Shown: positions 33,610 through 42,844 of the stretch, piece by piece
Layout of the letters: the number at the start of each line of letters is the position of its first letter
Numbering within the stretch: position 1 is the stretch's first letter
DNA from: Elmis aenea
Lineage: Eukaryota; Arthropoda; Insecta; Coleoptera; Elmidae
Length of the DNA: 64,000 bases
NCBI GenBank assembly: GCA_947652605.1
Contig: OX393576.1
Span: 60,488,966 to 60,552,965 of the forward strand
Direction of reading: 5' to 3'
Translations under genes and position numbers: made by a program
The notes under the pieces: model-generated
Database searches by the model: none
What the model saw: the letters and a program-made list of their open reading frames with translations, nothing else
Told to the model about the DNA's origin: nothing

Positions 33610-33909
33610 TAAATCGGAAGATATTATATTAATGAATTCAAATTATCAATAACAATCGTTTATACAAATAAGGAAATATTTAAATAATAGTAAAAACAAA
33701 AATAATATGAAAAATACCTTACCAACAAAACTGCAGCCATACAAATAAAAGTCACGTTAGTGATCGCGCGGGATACTCTGGTATCCCAAGCGTCATTTTT
33801 TTAAGTTGTCAGCTTTTTTAGTACTAGTCACCGATAAGCAATAATGCCAACGTAGTCTACAAGCTAAGATGAAAAGGTACTGAAATAACCAAGGCATAAT
33901 ATTGTGCCA
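33336..33909. repeat. Pair of ~210-220-bp direct repeats
   Basis: 33336-33543 and 33690-33909 align throughout: GTAAAAACAAAAATAA, GAAAAATACCTTAC, GGTATCCCAAGCGT, TTTTTTTAAGTT, AAGATGAAAAGGTACTGAAAT and CATAATATTGTGCCA. A third partial copy of the GCTCGCG...GGTATCCCA segment lies at 33047-33075. Confidence 0.85.
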
Positions 33910-34539
33910 ATTTTAGGTGAAAAACAGCCTTAATGTTTTCGAAAGAGAATTAAATTTTCTATAAGACGGTGTAAAAAAATATAGGGTGTTGTATTTAAAA
34001 AAAATGAGTTATCGATGTTTAAAGTTTCACAAGTTTGACCAAGCGTAAAAAACGCCCTGTATAATATTTTAAAAATGTAGGTGGTGCAAAGTGTTACATA
34101 ATCTATTGTCAATCTTATCTCCAAGCGAATTTCTTCAGACTTCTCAAAGTTTTTAAATATTGAAAATTTTTGAAAATACTGTATTTTCATGAAAATGCAA
34201 TTTTCACGAGAACGGTTTACTTAAGACCCGTATAACCTTTTACATTTTTTGAATTAAATTTAAAGAGGAATCCAAAAATGTAAAAATATACAGGGTGTTC
34301 CATAAGAAAAAGTATAACTTTGATAAACCACTCTTTTTTGGAGCACCCTGTATGTTTGAAAATATTTTTAAAATGTAGCCTCTATTGACTTGCATAACCC
34401 AACTGCGACAGAAGTTGGAGAATATATGCGGTTTCGCCATAAAACTCTTGGTCCCATTTTGTAGAACAGACTGTATATTCTAGCTTTTACAAAAATTGAG
34501 ATTCACATGTTTAAACTTGAATTTCAAACACCCTGTATA
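33910..34539. repeat. Cluster of ACAGGGTG-type repeat ends
   Basis: GGGTGTTGTATTT (about 33985), CGCCCTGTATA (34054), ATACAGGGTGTTCCA (34288), GCACCCTGTATG (34341) and ACACCCTGTATA (34529) lie within 600 bp in both orientations. They look like ends of several small, mutually truncated MITEs. Boundaries cannot be resolved by eye. Confidence 0.5.
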
Positions 34540-35754
34540 TACAGCGTGATTGATATTCAAGTGTAAGCATGGGGATCTCGCTTATTATAATAGCTAGAGT
34601 ATAGATTTAAATTTGGCAAAGTTGCTAAATTCGATGCTTATTGATAATCCCAAGAGAAATTGGAAATGTCTCAAACGGTATCCGAGAAAAATAGGAAACA
34701 CCGGGAAATACGATTTTTGAAAAGCGTCTATAACTCCTTTGAAGTATATGTAAAATATTTCAAATGTGTAAAAACATAGCGATTCGTTTTTGTTTTAAGA
34801 CGACCATATTTATTTTTTCTTATGGGCGCAATTTTTGTTTTATACCGTTTTATTAAGTTTTGTTATACTTTATCATATGCTTTAAACAAATTTCCCTAAC
34901 TATTTCTATTTAACGTAGAAAAATAGTGTTTTTTTTTCGGATCTGCTTGAAATAAAACGGTTTTTTTAAATTTCCATTTGAAACCTTTCTGCCATATTAT
35001 CTTCTGGGTTTAGCAGAAGCCCCATATTTCTCTAAGTTTCTGTTCAACGTACAAAAATATGTGCGCGAGGGTTGTCTTCTATCTGAATATGTTATTGCAT
35101 ATCGTTGACTTGACAATATAGAATTCCTATTCAATGAATAAAAGATTGGCAGCATATCGCGTTTTTCTTCGTTATTAAAGCTCAGTTTTACAAATTTATT
35201 AATCTGACGAGTATTGGGCTTTCAAAACTTTTAGTTTGTTGATTGGTTGTCATGGAAACAACATAAACTACAACGACTGGCCTACCTGATTATAGTGGTT
35301 ATTGTTTAAAACCCTTTTTTTAAATTTGGTGATTAATAAAGAAGTACAATACCATGTATGATATATCAATGAATTCAGAAAAATAAATGCTATTTGATTA
35401 TATAAATAGAAAAAATTGGCCCATAATAAAAATAAAGTTGGTCGTCATAAAACAAAAACGAATCGATCTAGGATAAATTTGTGACCACCATCCGATTTGG
35501 CTTAAAAAGTAGCTTCGGCACTGTTTGAACACATTTGAAATATTTCATAATCCAAACGAGTTATAGACGATTTTCAAAAATCGTATTTTCCAGTTTTTCC
35601 AAATTTTCTCGAATACCGTTTAAAATATTTCCAATTTCTCTTCAGATTATAATTGAGCACAAAATTTTGCAACTTAGCCAAATTTAAACCTATACTCTAG
35701 CTATTTTAATAAGCGAGATCCTCGTTAATAAATTCGAATTTCAATCACCCTGTA
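34540..35754 (-). mobile_element. 1.2-kb long-TIR element, copy 2, opposite orientation
   Basis: Ends TACAGCGTGATTG and CAATCACCCTGTA, with arms of about 300 bp. Relative to copy 1 the interior is reversed: for example TTTGTTGATTGGTTGTCATG (about 35238) is the complement of the 22310-22330 sequence, and both contain the GAATAGGAAT/ATTCCTATTC word. TA dinucleotides flank both ends. Divergence from copy 1 is visible but modest. No transposase. Confidence 0.8.
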
Positions 35755-35924
35755 TAACATGTGTGAATATGTTTGTTAGTTACAAAATAATATTGATAAA
35801 TCAATTAAAAAACCGTATTTATTCTTTATTTTAATAGTGTACAGGGATACCTTTACATTTTTAAATTATTTTCGCACAACTTTTTTTAACCATATTTTTT
35901 TAAGTGATTCAAGAAATTTCGATA

Positions 35925-36130
35925 GGTATATGACTTACCTTCCTGCTAGATATAATAGCGCTTAATCATTATCTATTTCATATTTATGTAGTAAACGTTT
36001 TAAACAAAAGTAGAAAAGTGAAAACTGCGAAAAACTAGTAGGTTCCCCGATAATTTTCAAGTTCTTTTAAAGGAAGCGGAAATGCTAACCAAATTAAAAA
36101 TGCCAGTAAAAAAATTTACGTTGTTTTTGA
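35925..36130. repeat. Dispersed repeat, copy 1
   Basis: Similar to 48190-48365: CTTACCTT.CTGC.AGATATAATA, AGCGCTTA, ATTTCATATTTATGTA, TGAAAACT and TGCCAGT in the same order. Unclassified. Each copy lies shortly upstream of a Jockey insertion. Confidence 0.65.
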
Positions 36131-36207
36131 TTCTGAACAGGTTTTATATTTACTTTTTGTCGTAAAAAAATCGGGGGGGGGGGCAATTTGCAAATATTTA
36201 ATTTTTC

Positions 36208-36218
36208 AGATTATAAGT
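36208..36218. repeat. Left 11-bp target-site duplication of the Jockey element
   Basis: AGATTATAAGT is repeated exactly at 40527-40537, directly after the poly(A) tail. Confidence 0.92.
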
Positions 36219-36401
36219 GAGTCAGTGTTTGTATCTCGAAGTGTATGGTTGTGTTCAACGCGCTCTGTACCTGTGAGATATCAAGTGACCGTGTGATATC
36301 CTTGGCACTTTTTAGTGCCATAAGTTTATTATCATCTGACCTGATACAGCAATTAGTACGTTGTATGGTAAAAACAAAATATTATTAAGTGTTCGGGCAC
36401 A

Positions 36402-37589
36402 ATGACCCAAACTAACGCCTACAACTATAATATAGGTGTACAGCCAAACCCAAATACTACTTTGAACTATGATGACCAATGGGAACAAGTGACAAATAAG
36501 AGAAAAAGTGTAAAAAGTCCGGAAGAGGTAGCTAAACTCAAAAAACAGGCTAAAATCAGTGATTACTGGCTAGGCAGTACACCCACAAGTAACAGATTTA
36601 ATAGCCTCTTAAAAGAAGGGGACACAGAACCCCACGAAGAAACAATAGAAATAAAGAATGAACCTAAACCGCCGCCAATATTTGTAGCAGATGTGAAGAA
36701 TATCAATCCACTAACAAAATTGCTGGACGAAATAGCTAAAGATAAGTACATCATAAAAGCTCTACACAACGAGCAAGTGAAAATTCAACCTAAAGAAAGC
36801 GAAGTATACAGAATCATTATTAAAGCATTAAAGGAAAAAAACACGCAATACCACACGTATAAACCCAAACAGGATAAGAGTTTCCGAGTTGTTTTAAAAA
36901 ATATTCACCCCTCCACAGAAACAGCCCTAATAAAGAAAAACATCCAAGACCTAGGACATGAAGTCACAAACGTATGGAATATAAGACAACAAGGAACAAA
37001 CAACCCTCTACCAATGTTCTTTATTGATTTAAGACAAAAAGAAAATAATAAAGACATCTATAAAGTCAAATTATTTATGAATTCGAGCGTACAGGTTGAG
37101 GCACCTCACGTAAAAAGGGAAATCCCACAATGTACTCGATGCCAGAGATTTGGGCACACAAAAAACTTTTGTAACAAGAGCCCACGCTGTGTTAAATGCA
37201 CAGAAAACCACCTTACCAAAGATTGTACCAGGAACACAAACAATAACGAAGTAAAATGCGTTAATTGTAACGAAAACCACCCAGCTAATTACAGAGGGTG
37301 CATCGTGCATAAACAATTACAGCAAAAAATGTACCCAAAGCTTAGAGAAAAAACATTTGGTCAAAAGGTGCAACCAGGTACTTCATACACACAAGTAACG
37401 CAACAAAATCAGCAACAATCACTACTGAACAATACTGAAAATAAACCAATCCCAGCAAATAATACCCAACAAACAAACGATATCATGGAACTGAAGAACA
37501 TGATGAAAGATCTAATAAACCAAATGGGGATAATGATGAATCTTATTACTACACTAGTCAATAAAATGCCATATGGCTCAGCTTCTTAA
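36402..37589 (+). CDS. Jockey ORF1 gag-like RNA-binding protein, 395 aa
   Basis: This is the nucleocapsid-like protein that would coat the element's RNA and form the ribonucleoprotein needed for retrotransposition. The ATG at 36402 is the first in a long frame after the leader. Residues 1-150 are lysine-rich and low in hydrophobics. Residues about 161-243 (FRVVLKNIHPSTE onward) match the domain that precedes zinc knuckles in Jockey-type ORF1 proteins. Three CCHC-type knuckles follow: C244 (CTRCQRFGHTKNFC), C263 (CVKCTENHLTKDC) and C286 (CVNCNENHPANYRGC). The C-terminus is glutamine- and asparagine-rich with a short methionine-rich helix. It overlaps ORF2 by 17 nt in a different frame. No stops or frameshifts are seen. 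Confidence 0.93.
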   Translation: MTQTNAYNYNIGVQPNPNTTLNYDDQWEQVTNKRKSVKSPEEVAKLKKQAKISDYWLGSTPTSNRFNSLLKEGDTEPHEETIEIKNEPKPPPIFVADVKNINPLTKLLDEIAKDKYIIKALHNEQVKIQPKESEVYRIIIKALKEKNTQYHTYKPKQDKSFRVVLKNIHPSTETALIKKNIQDLGHEVTNVWNIRQQGTNNPLPMFFIDLRQKENNKDIYKVKLFMNSSVQVEAPHVKREIPQCTRCQRFGHTKNFCNKSPRCVKCTENHLTKDCTRNTNNNEVKCVNCNENHPANYRGCIVHKQLQQKMYPKLREKTFGQKVQPGTSYTQVTQQNQQQSLLNNTENKPIPANNTQQTNDIMELKNMMKDLINQMGIMMNLITTLVNKMPYGSAS

Positions 37590-40266
37590 AATAGGAGTAT
37601 GGAACGCCAACGGCTTGTGCCAACATACACAAGAAATAAAATCCTTTTTAGTAAGCAACGAAATCGACGTAATGTTAATAGCAGAGACACATTTCACCAA
37701 CAAAAGTTACATGAAAATACCCAGATATCAAATCTATAATACTAATCACCCGGATGGAACAGCGCATGGTGGTACTGCCATTATAGTCAGAAATGGCATT
37801 AAGCATTACGAACTATGCAAATACGATCAAGAACATTTGCAAGCTACAAGTGTTGCAGTCGAAGAAACAACTGGTACGCTGAGATTATCAGCAATCTACT
37901 GTCCACCTAAATACAATAATAAGAAGAAAGACTTTGAGCAATTCTTTAAGACACTTGGTAATAAATTTATTGCTGGAGGGGATTATAACGCCAAGCATAC
38001 CCAATGGGGTTCGAGGATAATAACTACCAAGGGCAGGGAACTATTAGCAGCAATGACTGGTAGCAACTTAACCCACCTATCGACAGGTCAACCTACATAT
38101 TGGCCCACTGACAAAAGGAAAATCCCCGACTTATTAGACTTCTGTGTCGCAAAAGGAGTAAACACTGCCCAATTTAAAATCAATTCAAGCCTAGACCTCT
38201 CATCGGATCATTCACCGATTATTATTACTATGTATTCCCATGTTCTGCAAATACATAAAAATCCAATGCTCTTTAGTAAAAAAACTGATTGGGAAGCTTT
38301 TAAAGAAAAACTAGATGAACTTATTGTTCTAAAAATTCCACTCAAAACGACTGAAGACGTTGATGAAGCAGTCACTAAATTAACTAAAACCATACAGGCT
38401 GCAGCGTGGATGGTTACACCTGAACAGAACAGTCTACAGAAAAAGAATGAATGTCCCATAATAGTTAAACAAAAAATTGCGGATAAACGAAAACTAAGAA
38501 GGCGATGGCAGATAACAAGGTCAGAAGAGGATAAGAAAAATTTTAACAAAGCCGCAAAAGACTTAAAAAAACTGCTACTACACCTGAAAAACCAATCCAT
38601 TCAAAAATATCTTAGTGAATTGACGGACTCTGAGACAACAGATTATTCATTATGGAAGGCTACAAAACAATTAAAAAGACCGCAGCAATTCATTCCACCC
38701 ATTAAACACCGAGATGGTGAGTGGGCTAGAAACGATAAGGAAAAAGCGACCGCATTTGCTGACCACCTGAAAAATGTATTCAAACCCTTTACATCGGAAT
38801 CAATCCCCGAAGATGAAGCTGAAATTAAAGAATTCTTAGCAGCACCGTATCAGATGGATATGCCTATTGCAAAAGTGAAGGCGAGGGAAGTGAAATACAC
38901 GATTAAAAAGGAAATTAACCCCAAAAAGGCACCAGGATTCGACCTAATAACGGGAAAAGTGTTGCAGGAAATGACTGATAAAGGCATAAAAGCTATAGTA
39001 CAAATATTTAACTCGGCTATAAGATTAGGATACTTCCCTAATCTCTGGAAAATAGCACAGATAATCATGTTGCCTAAACCGGGCAAAAAACCTGAAGAGA
39101 TAACGTCGTACAGGCCCATAAGTCTCCTGCCAACGCTTTCAAAGGTATTTGAGAAAATCCTACTAAAAAGAATGCAGCCAATACTTGAAGAGAAACAATT
39201 AATACCCAACCACCAATTCGGATTCCGAAATAAACATGGCACGATCGAACAAATACATAGAGTAGTCAACAAAATCAACAATGCTCTTGAAACAAAAAAG
39301 TTCTGTTCTGCCGCCTTCCTAGATTTAAGCCAGGCTTTTGACAAAGTCTGGCATGAGGGCTTGTGCTATAAACTCAAGAAGGACCTGCCGCACCAATTAT
39401 ACGAAGTACTAAAATCTTATTTAACAGAACGCCATTACCTTGTCAAGTACAAAGAAGAATACACTGAACTGCAAAACATACTATCTGGTGTACCGCAAGG
39501 AAGTGTGCTGGGACCTGTATTATACCTGTTATATACAGCTGACCTTCCAACAACTCGGCTAACTACTGTAGTGACCTTTGCGGACGATACTGCTGTACTA
39601 GCAACACATCCTAACCCTGCAGCAGCCACGAAAAACCTACAAACCAACCTCAATAAAATCCAGCTGTGGCTTAAAAAATGGAAAATGAAAGTTAACGAAG
39701 ACAAATCAGTACACGTGACGTACACTATGAAAAAAGATAATTGCCCACCCGTTATACTAAATGGACGACATTTACAACATTTAGATAATGTAAAATATCT
39801 CGGCCTGCATCTAGACCGCAGAATGAATTGGCAAAAACATATATTCACTAAGAGAAAGCAACTTGGTATGAAACTGCGGCAAATGTACTGGATGATTGGT
39901 AGACAATCACAGCTAACATTAGAGAACAAACTATTAATTTATAAAGTAATACTAAAGCCCATATGGAGTTATGGTATCCAGCTTTGGGGCTCAGCCAGCA
40001 ACACCAACATTGACATAATACAACGATTTCAGAATAAAGTTCTTCGAACCATAGTGAACGCACCTTGGTATGTACCCAACGCAGTAATACAATGTGATCT
40101 GTGCGTGCCTTCAGTGAAAGAAGAAATAAAAAAGTTTAGTTCCAGATACAGTGAACGAGTAAAAGTCCACCCTAACAAGTTAGCAAACAATCTCATGGAC
40201 AAAGAGTGCGAAACTAGGCGGCTAAAAAGGTTCAAGCCATCAGACCTCACAACCCGGTTTGATTAG
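37573..40266 (+). CDS. Jockey ORF2 endonuclease-reverse transcriptase, 897 aa
   Basis: The protein would nick target DNA and reverse-transcribe the element RNA at the nick. The N-terminal apurinic-type endonuclease has WNANGL at residues 10-15, AETH at 37-40 (catalytic E38), GGDYNAKH with D137 and N139, and SDHSPI with D212 and H213. A linker follows. The reverse transcriptase starts near residue 455 (KAPGFDLITG) and shows YRPISLLP, NHQFGFR, FLDLSQAFD (D584), GVPQGSVLGP (639-648) and FADD (D671, D672). A thumb/C-terminal region with NAPWYV near 829 follows. All catalytic residues expected for the clade are present. The start ATG at 37573 overlaps the end of ORF1, suggesting re-initiation translation. 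Length is normal for Jockey ORF2. Confidence 0.95.
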   Translation: MAQLLKIGVWNANGLCQHTQEIKSFLVSNEIDVMLIAETHFTNKSYMKIPRYQIYNTNHPDGTAHGGTAIIVRNGIKHYELCKYDQEHLQATSVAVEETTGTLRLSAIYCPPKYNNKKKDFEQFFKTLGNKFIAGGDYNAKHTQWGSRIITTKGRELLAAMTGSNLTHLSTGQPTYWPTDKRKIPDLLDFCVAKGVNTAQFKINSSLDLSSDHSPIIITMYSHVLQIHKNPMLFSKKTDWEAFKEKLDELIVLKIPLKTTEDVDEAVTKLTKTIQAAAWMVTPEQNSLQKKNECPIIVKQKIADKRKLRRRWQITRSEEDKKNFNKAAKDLKKLLLHLKNQSIQKYLSELTDSETTDYSLWKATKQLKRPQQFIPPIKHRDGEWARNDKEKATAFADHLKNVFKPFTSESIPEDEAEIKEFLAAPYQMDMPIAKVKAREVKYTIKKEINPKKAPGFDLITGKVLQEMTDKGIKAIVQIFNSAIRLGYFPNLWKIAQIIMLPKPGKKPEEITSYRPISLLPTLSKVFEKILLKRMQPILEEKQLIPNHQFGFRNKHGTIEQIHRVVNKINNALETKKFCSAAFLDLSQAFDKVWHEGLCYKLKKDLPHQLYEVLKSYLTERHYLVKYKEEYTELQNILSGVPQGSVLGPVLYLLYTADLPTTRLTTVVTFADDTAVLATHPNPAAATKNLQTNLNKIQLWLKKWKMKVNEDKSVHVTYTMKKDNCPPVILNGRHLQHLDNVKYLGLHLDRRMNWQKHIFTKRKQLGMKLRQMYWMIGRQSQLTLENKLLIYKVILKPIWSYGIQLWGSASNTNIDIIQRFQNKVLRTIVNAPWYVPNAVIQCDLCVPSVKEEIKKFSSRYSERVKVHPNKLANNLMDKECETRRLKRFKPSDLTTRFD

Positions 40267-40526
40267 CATTGCTAGACTAAAAATTAGAATTAGAAACCTC
40301 TTTTAAGTTAATTATTTGTTACGTAGGTAAGATTTGTTACTTAGGTAAGATTTGTTACTTAGGCAAGTAAAGGGACTATCCACTGGGATAAGCCCTACAA
40401 GTCAATTAATTATTTTTAATTTTTTCAATTAATTATTTTTAATTTTAATTTCACAAAAACACTTATTGTCCGTCTCTAGGACAGATTGTGTAAAATGTAA
40501 TAATATAAAAAAAAAAAAAAAAAAAA
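40267..40526 (+). other. Jockey 3' UTR and poly(A) tail
   Basis: Contains three 18-bp tandem units (ATTTGTTACTTAGGTAAG type) at 40314-40331, 40332-40349 and 40350-40367, then two CAATTAATTATTTTTAATTT units from about 40403. The tail is about 20 A residues ending at 40526-40527. Short tandem repeats before the tail are common in insect non-LTR elements. Confidence 0.9.
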
Positions 40527-40537
40527 AGATTATAAGT
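40527..40537. repeat. Right 11-bp target-site duplication of the Jockey element
   Basis: AGATTATAAGT, identical to 36208-36218. The first A could belong to the tail. Confidence 0.92.
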
Positions 40538-40550
40538 AACTATTTATAAT

Positions 40551-40582
40551 CGATAACCCAATTAAACTTGATTGGGTTATCG
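40551..40582. repeat. Small perfect hairpin
   Basis: CGATAACCCAAT and ATTGGGTTATCG form 12-bp arms with an 8-bp loop, 13 bp beyond the Jockey target duplication. Confidence 0.85.
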
Positions 40583-42764
40583 CTAAAACCAATTGTTGGT
40601 AATGGTATCCCAGACACCCTGTGTACGATATCTTAGAAATAATGCGTATGCTGTAGTGTAGAATATCCTGTATTTTTTAAATATAAAATAGTGTTGGACG
40701 TAAAAATGTTATCTTGAAAGCACTAGGAGCGTTCTTTCAGTTGATAAAGCTTTCAATAAAATATGCAGATAACTTCGATAATAAATCAAACCGAAGGAAA
40801 TTAGCTTTTGGCTACACACATTTTGACATGGAGTTAGTGAATATACGTACGTGGTTGTGTGAAAGTGTACGTAAATAGAAGGCAGCAGCGGAGCTTGCTT
40901 TGAGTCTTACAGGACTATAAATCTATCGGCCGCGTACCCATAAGCTCTGAGGCTGGATACAACCGTCGTTTGTTTGTTCAGGGAGACCGCTACCCTCGGG
41001 CATGTTGAGCTTCTGGATATTGGCTTATATGAACCTATATGTTTTGAAATCCTGATGAAATGGAGAAACAACCGTATGCTTGCCAAGATGTTGTCTTACA
41101 TTGCAAGACGCTTGATTGCACTTCGAGTGCGATATGTTGTGTCCGTGTCCCAGATTTCACGAATCGACGAAATGAAAATTTGAACGTTGCAATTTGAGCG
41201 TGATGATGTTTTGTTCGTGTCAATTTCTTTTTATATCGAGCGAGCGTATCATACTCAGATTTTCCCTCAAATTGAACAAATTTTTGAAGACAATTTTCGA
41301 AAATACTCTTCCATTTTCGACTCTCATTTTCGACTCTCATTATCTACTTTGGCCTTTGAAAATCGTTGTTTTTGATTTAAGGCATTGCTCGTAACTCAAA
41401 AAAAAATTAAAATGACATTTATTGTCTTAATAATTCTCGAAACTTCAAAAAATCGTGTCGGAAGTAGGTAATTATGAGAAAATCTAATTTAAATTATTAT
41501 CAAACATGAGTGTACCGGGTATAATACTGGCAAGAGTAATGGAAGGCAGAAACAATAGAAAACACATCAATTTGCTCTTGTAAAGTAAAATCCATCGTGG
41601 AAATGCAATAATTTAAGATATAAATGACAAGTTTTTGTAGTTGGTGAAGTGAACAGTCAGTTTTTTTTTAATTTCCACGGCACTTTTATTTGCTTTAATA
41701 ACGATTAGAAGAAAAAATATCGAATATCTCGAAAAGTATGAGTTTTGTGTAAAGGACATACTTAACAAAACATGAAGCTCTCCTAAAGACGAATTCGATG
41801 ACATAAGAAAATACAGGGGTTTGCATTTGAAAAAATTAAGTTACGAGCTTTTGAAAATCATGGAAGTTGCCACCTATCTATGAACACCCTGTATGCGTGA
41901 TTCAAACTTTTTCGTATCAAGCGAATAGAGCAATGTTTTCTGCATGTCCTTACCAAATTATAACTCTGTTATTCGGAAAATGACTTCAGGAGAATTTTTT
42001 AAATAGAGACTTAAAACCTTGAAAAATTTTGAAAGTAATTTTTTTTTAGTGACAAGGCCGCATAAAAACCCGTAGTATTTTATATCAATGTAAAGCTAAA
42101 ATGAAGGCGGTCAAGAATATTAAATAAAAAATGGGGTGTTGTATTTGAAATATAAAAGTTGCTATTGGTTCCAGAGAGGTGATTCACCCTGTATATTTAA
42201 AAATATTTTTATCGTGTTTGGAAGAAAAAACTCTATGAAATACTGTTTGAATCAACTTTTTATCTCAAACCGTTTAGCCACAATCGACCGATCCCCACTA
42301 ATGACTCACCCTGTATATTAGATATGTTTGACATATTTAAAAGATGTATGTAAATTTAGACAAGTATATGAGTAGTGTTAACAGAATTTTACACACTTGT
42401 AGGAATGATATTGAATTATTGACAGGAAAATTTTTATTAACAGAGTCAAACAATTCTCAGTTATGATAAAAAAGACAATTTTACAATTAAATATGTGTAC
42501 AAATTTAAAAAGGACGGGTTAAGGTTTACCTTGCTGAATGTAAAAACTATTTCAAAAATATACCCATTTTCTCTCGTAATTTTGTCCGGACTAACGGAGA
42601 TGCCGTACTATCAGTTACCGGGAAATCGGTGTTGTACCTGTTCTTAATTCGTATTTTATTAAGTTGATTTTTTTAGGAAAAATCAAATTAATATTCACAA
42701 ATTTGATTAGCGGATATAAGCGTTTGAAGCAATTCTTTTACTATGTACTGACTTGATCTAATTT
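40583..42764. other. AT-rich stretch with several CACCCTGTAT ends, no gene
   Basis: CACCCTGTG/T words lie at about 40616, 41884, 42187 and 42307, and TACAGGGGTTTG at about 41813. This is the same dispersed terminal motif as elsewhere. A segment of more balanced composition (40880-41160) gives short frames on both strands but no recognisable protein. Confidence 0.45.
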
Positions 42765-42844
42765 GTTGGGGTCTCATAATGGTGTTGCGCCTGGGGCCCC
42801 CAAAAGTGTAAAGGCGGCACTGCCTGTGTGATAATACGCCACTG
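42765..42844 (-). mobile_element. Solo hAT-type end, CAGTGGCGTA
   Basis: Read in reverse, it starts CAGTGGCGTATTATCACACA and continues to GGGGGCCCCAGG. It shares the CAGTGGCGTA tip and GGGCCCC block with the end at 12761. No matching partner end was found nearby. Confidence 0.45.

Larger units (their letters stand above)
36219..40526 (+). mobile_element. Full-length, coding-intact Jockey-clade non-LTR retrotransposon
   Basis: About 4.3 kb: a 183-bp 5' leader, ORF1, ORF2, a 240-bp 3' UTR, and a poly(A) tail, bounded by a perfect 11-bp target duplication. The leader begins GAGTCAGTGTTTG; TCAGT resembles an initiator, and GGTTG at 36247-36251 fits the loose downstream promoter consensus, as in the internal promoter of Jockey elements (inference). 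Both ORFs are unbroken, the 5' end is complete, and the duplication is exact. All this indicates a recent insertion of a potentially active copy. Confidence 0.93.

Noticed and set aside
38208..40250. Several 70-164 codon minus-strand frames opposite Jockey ORF2
   Set aside because: They are antisense shadows of a well-supported coding region and have no protein motifs.
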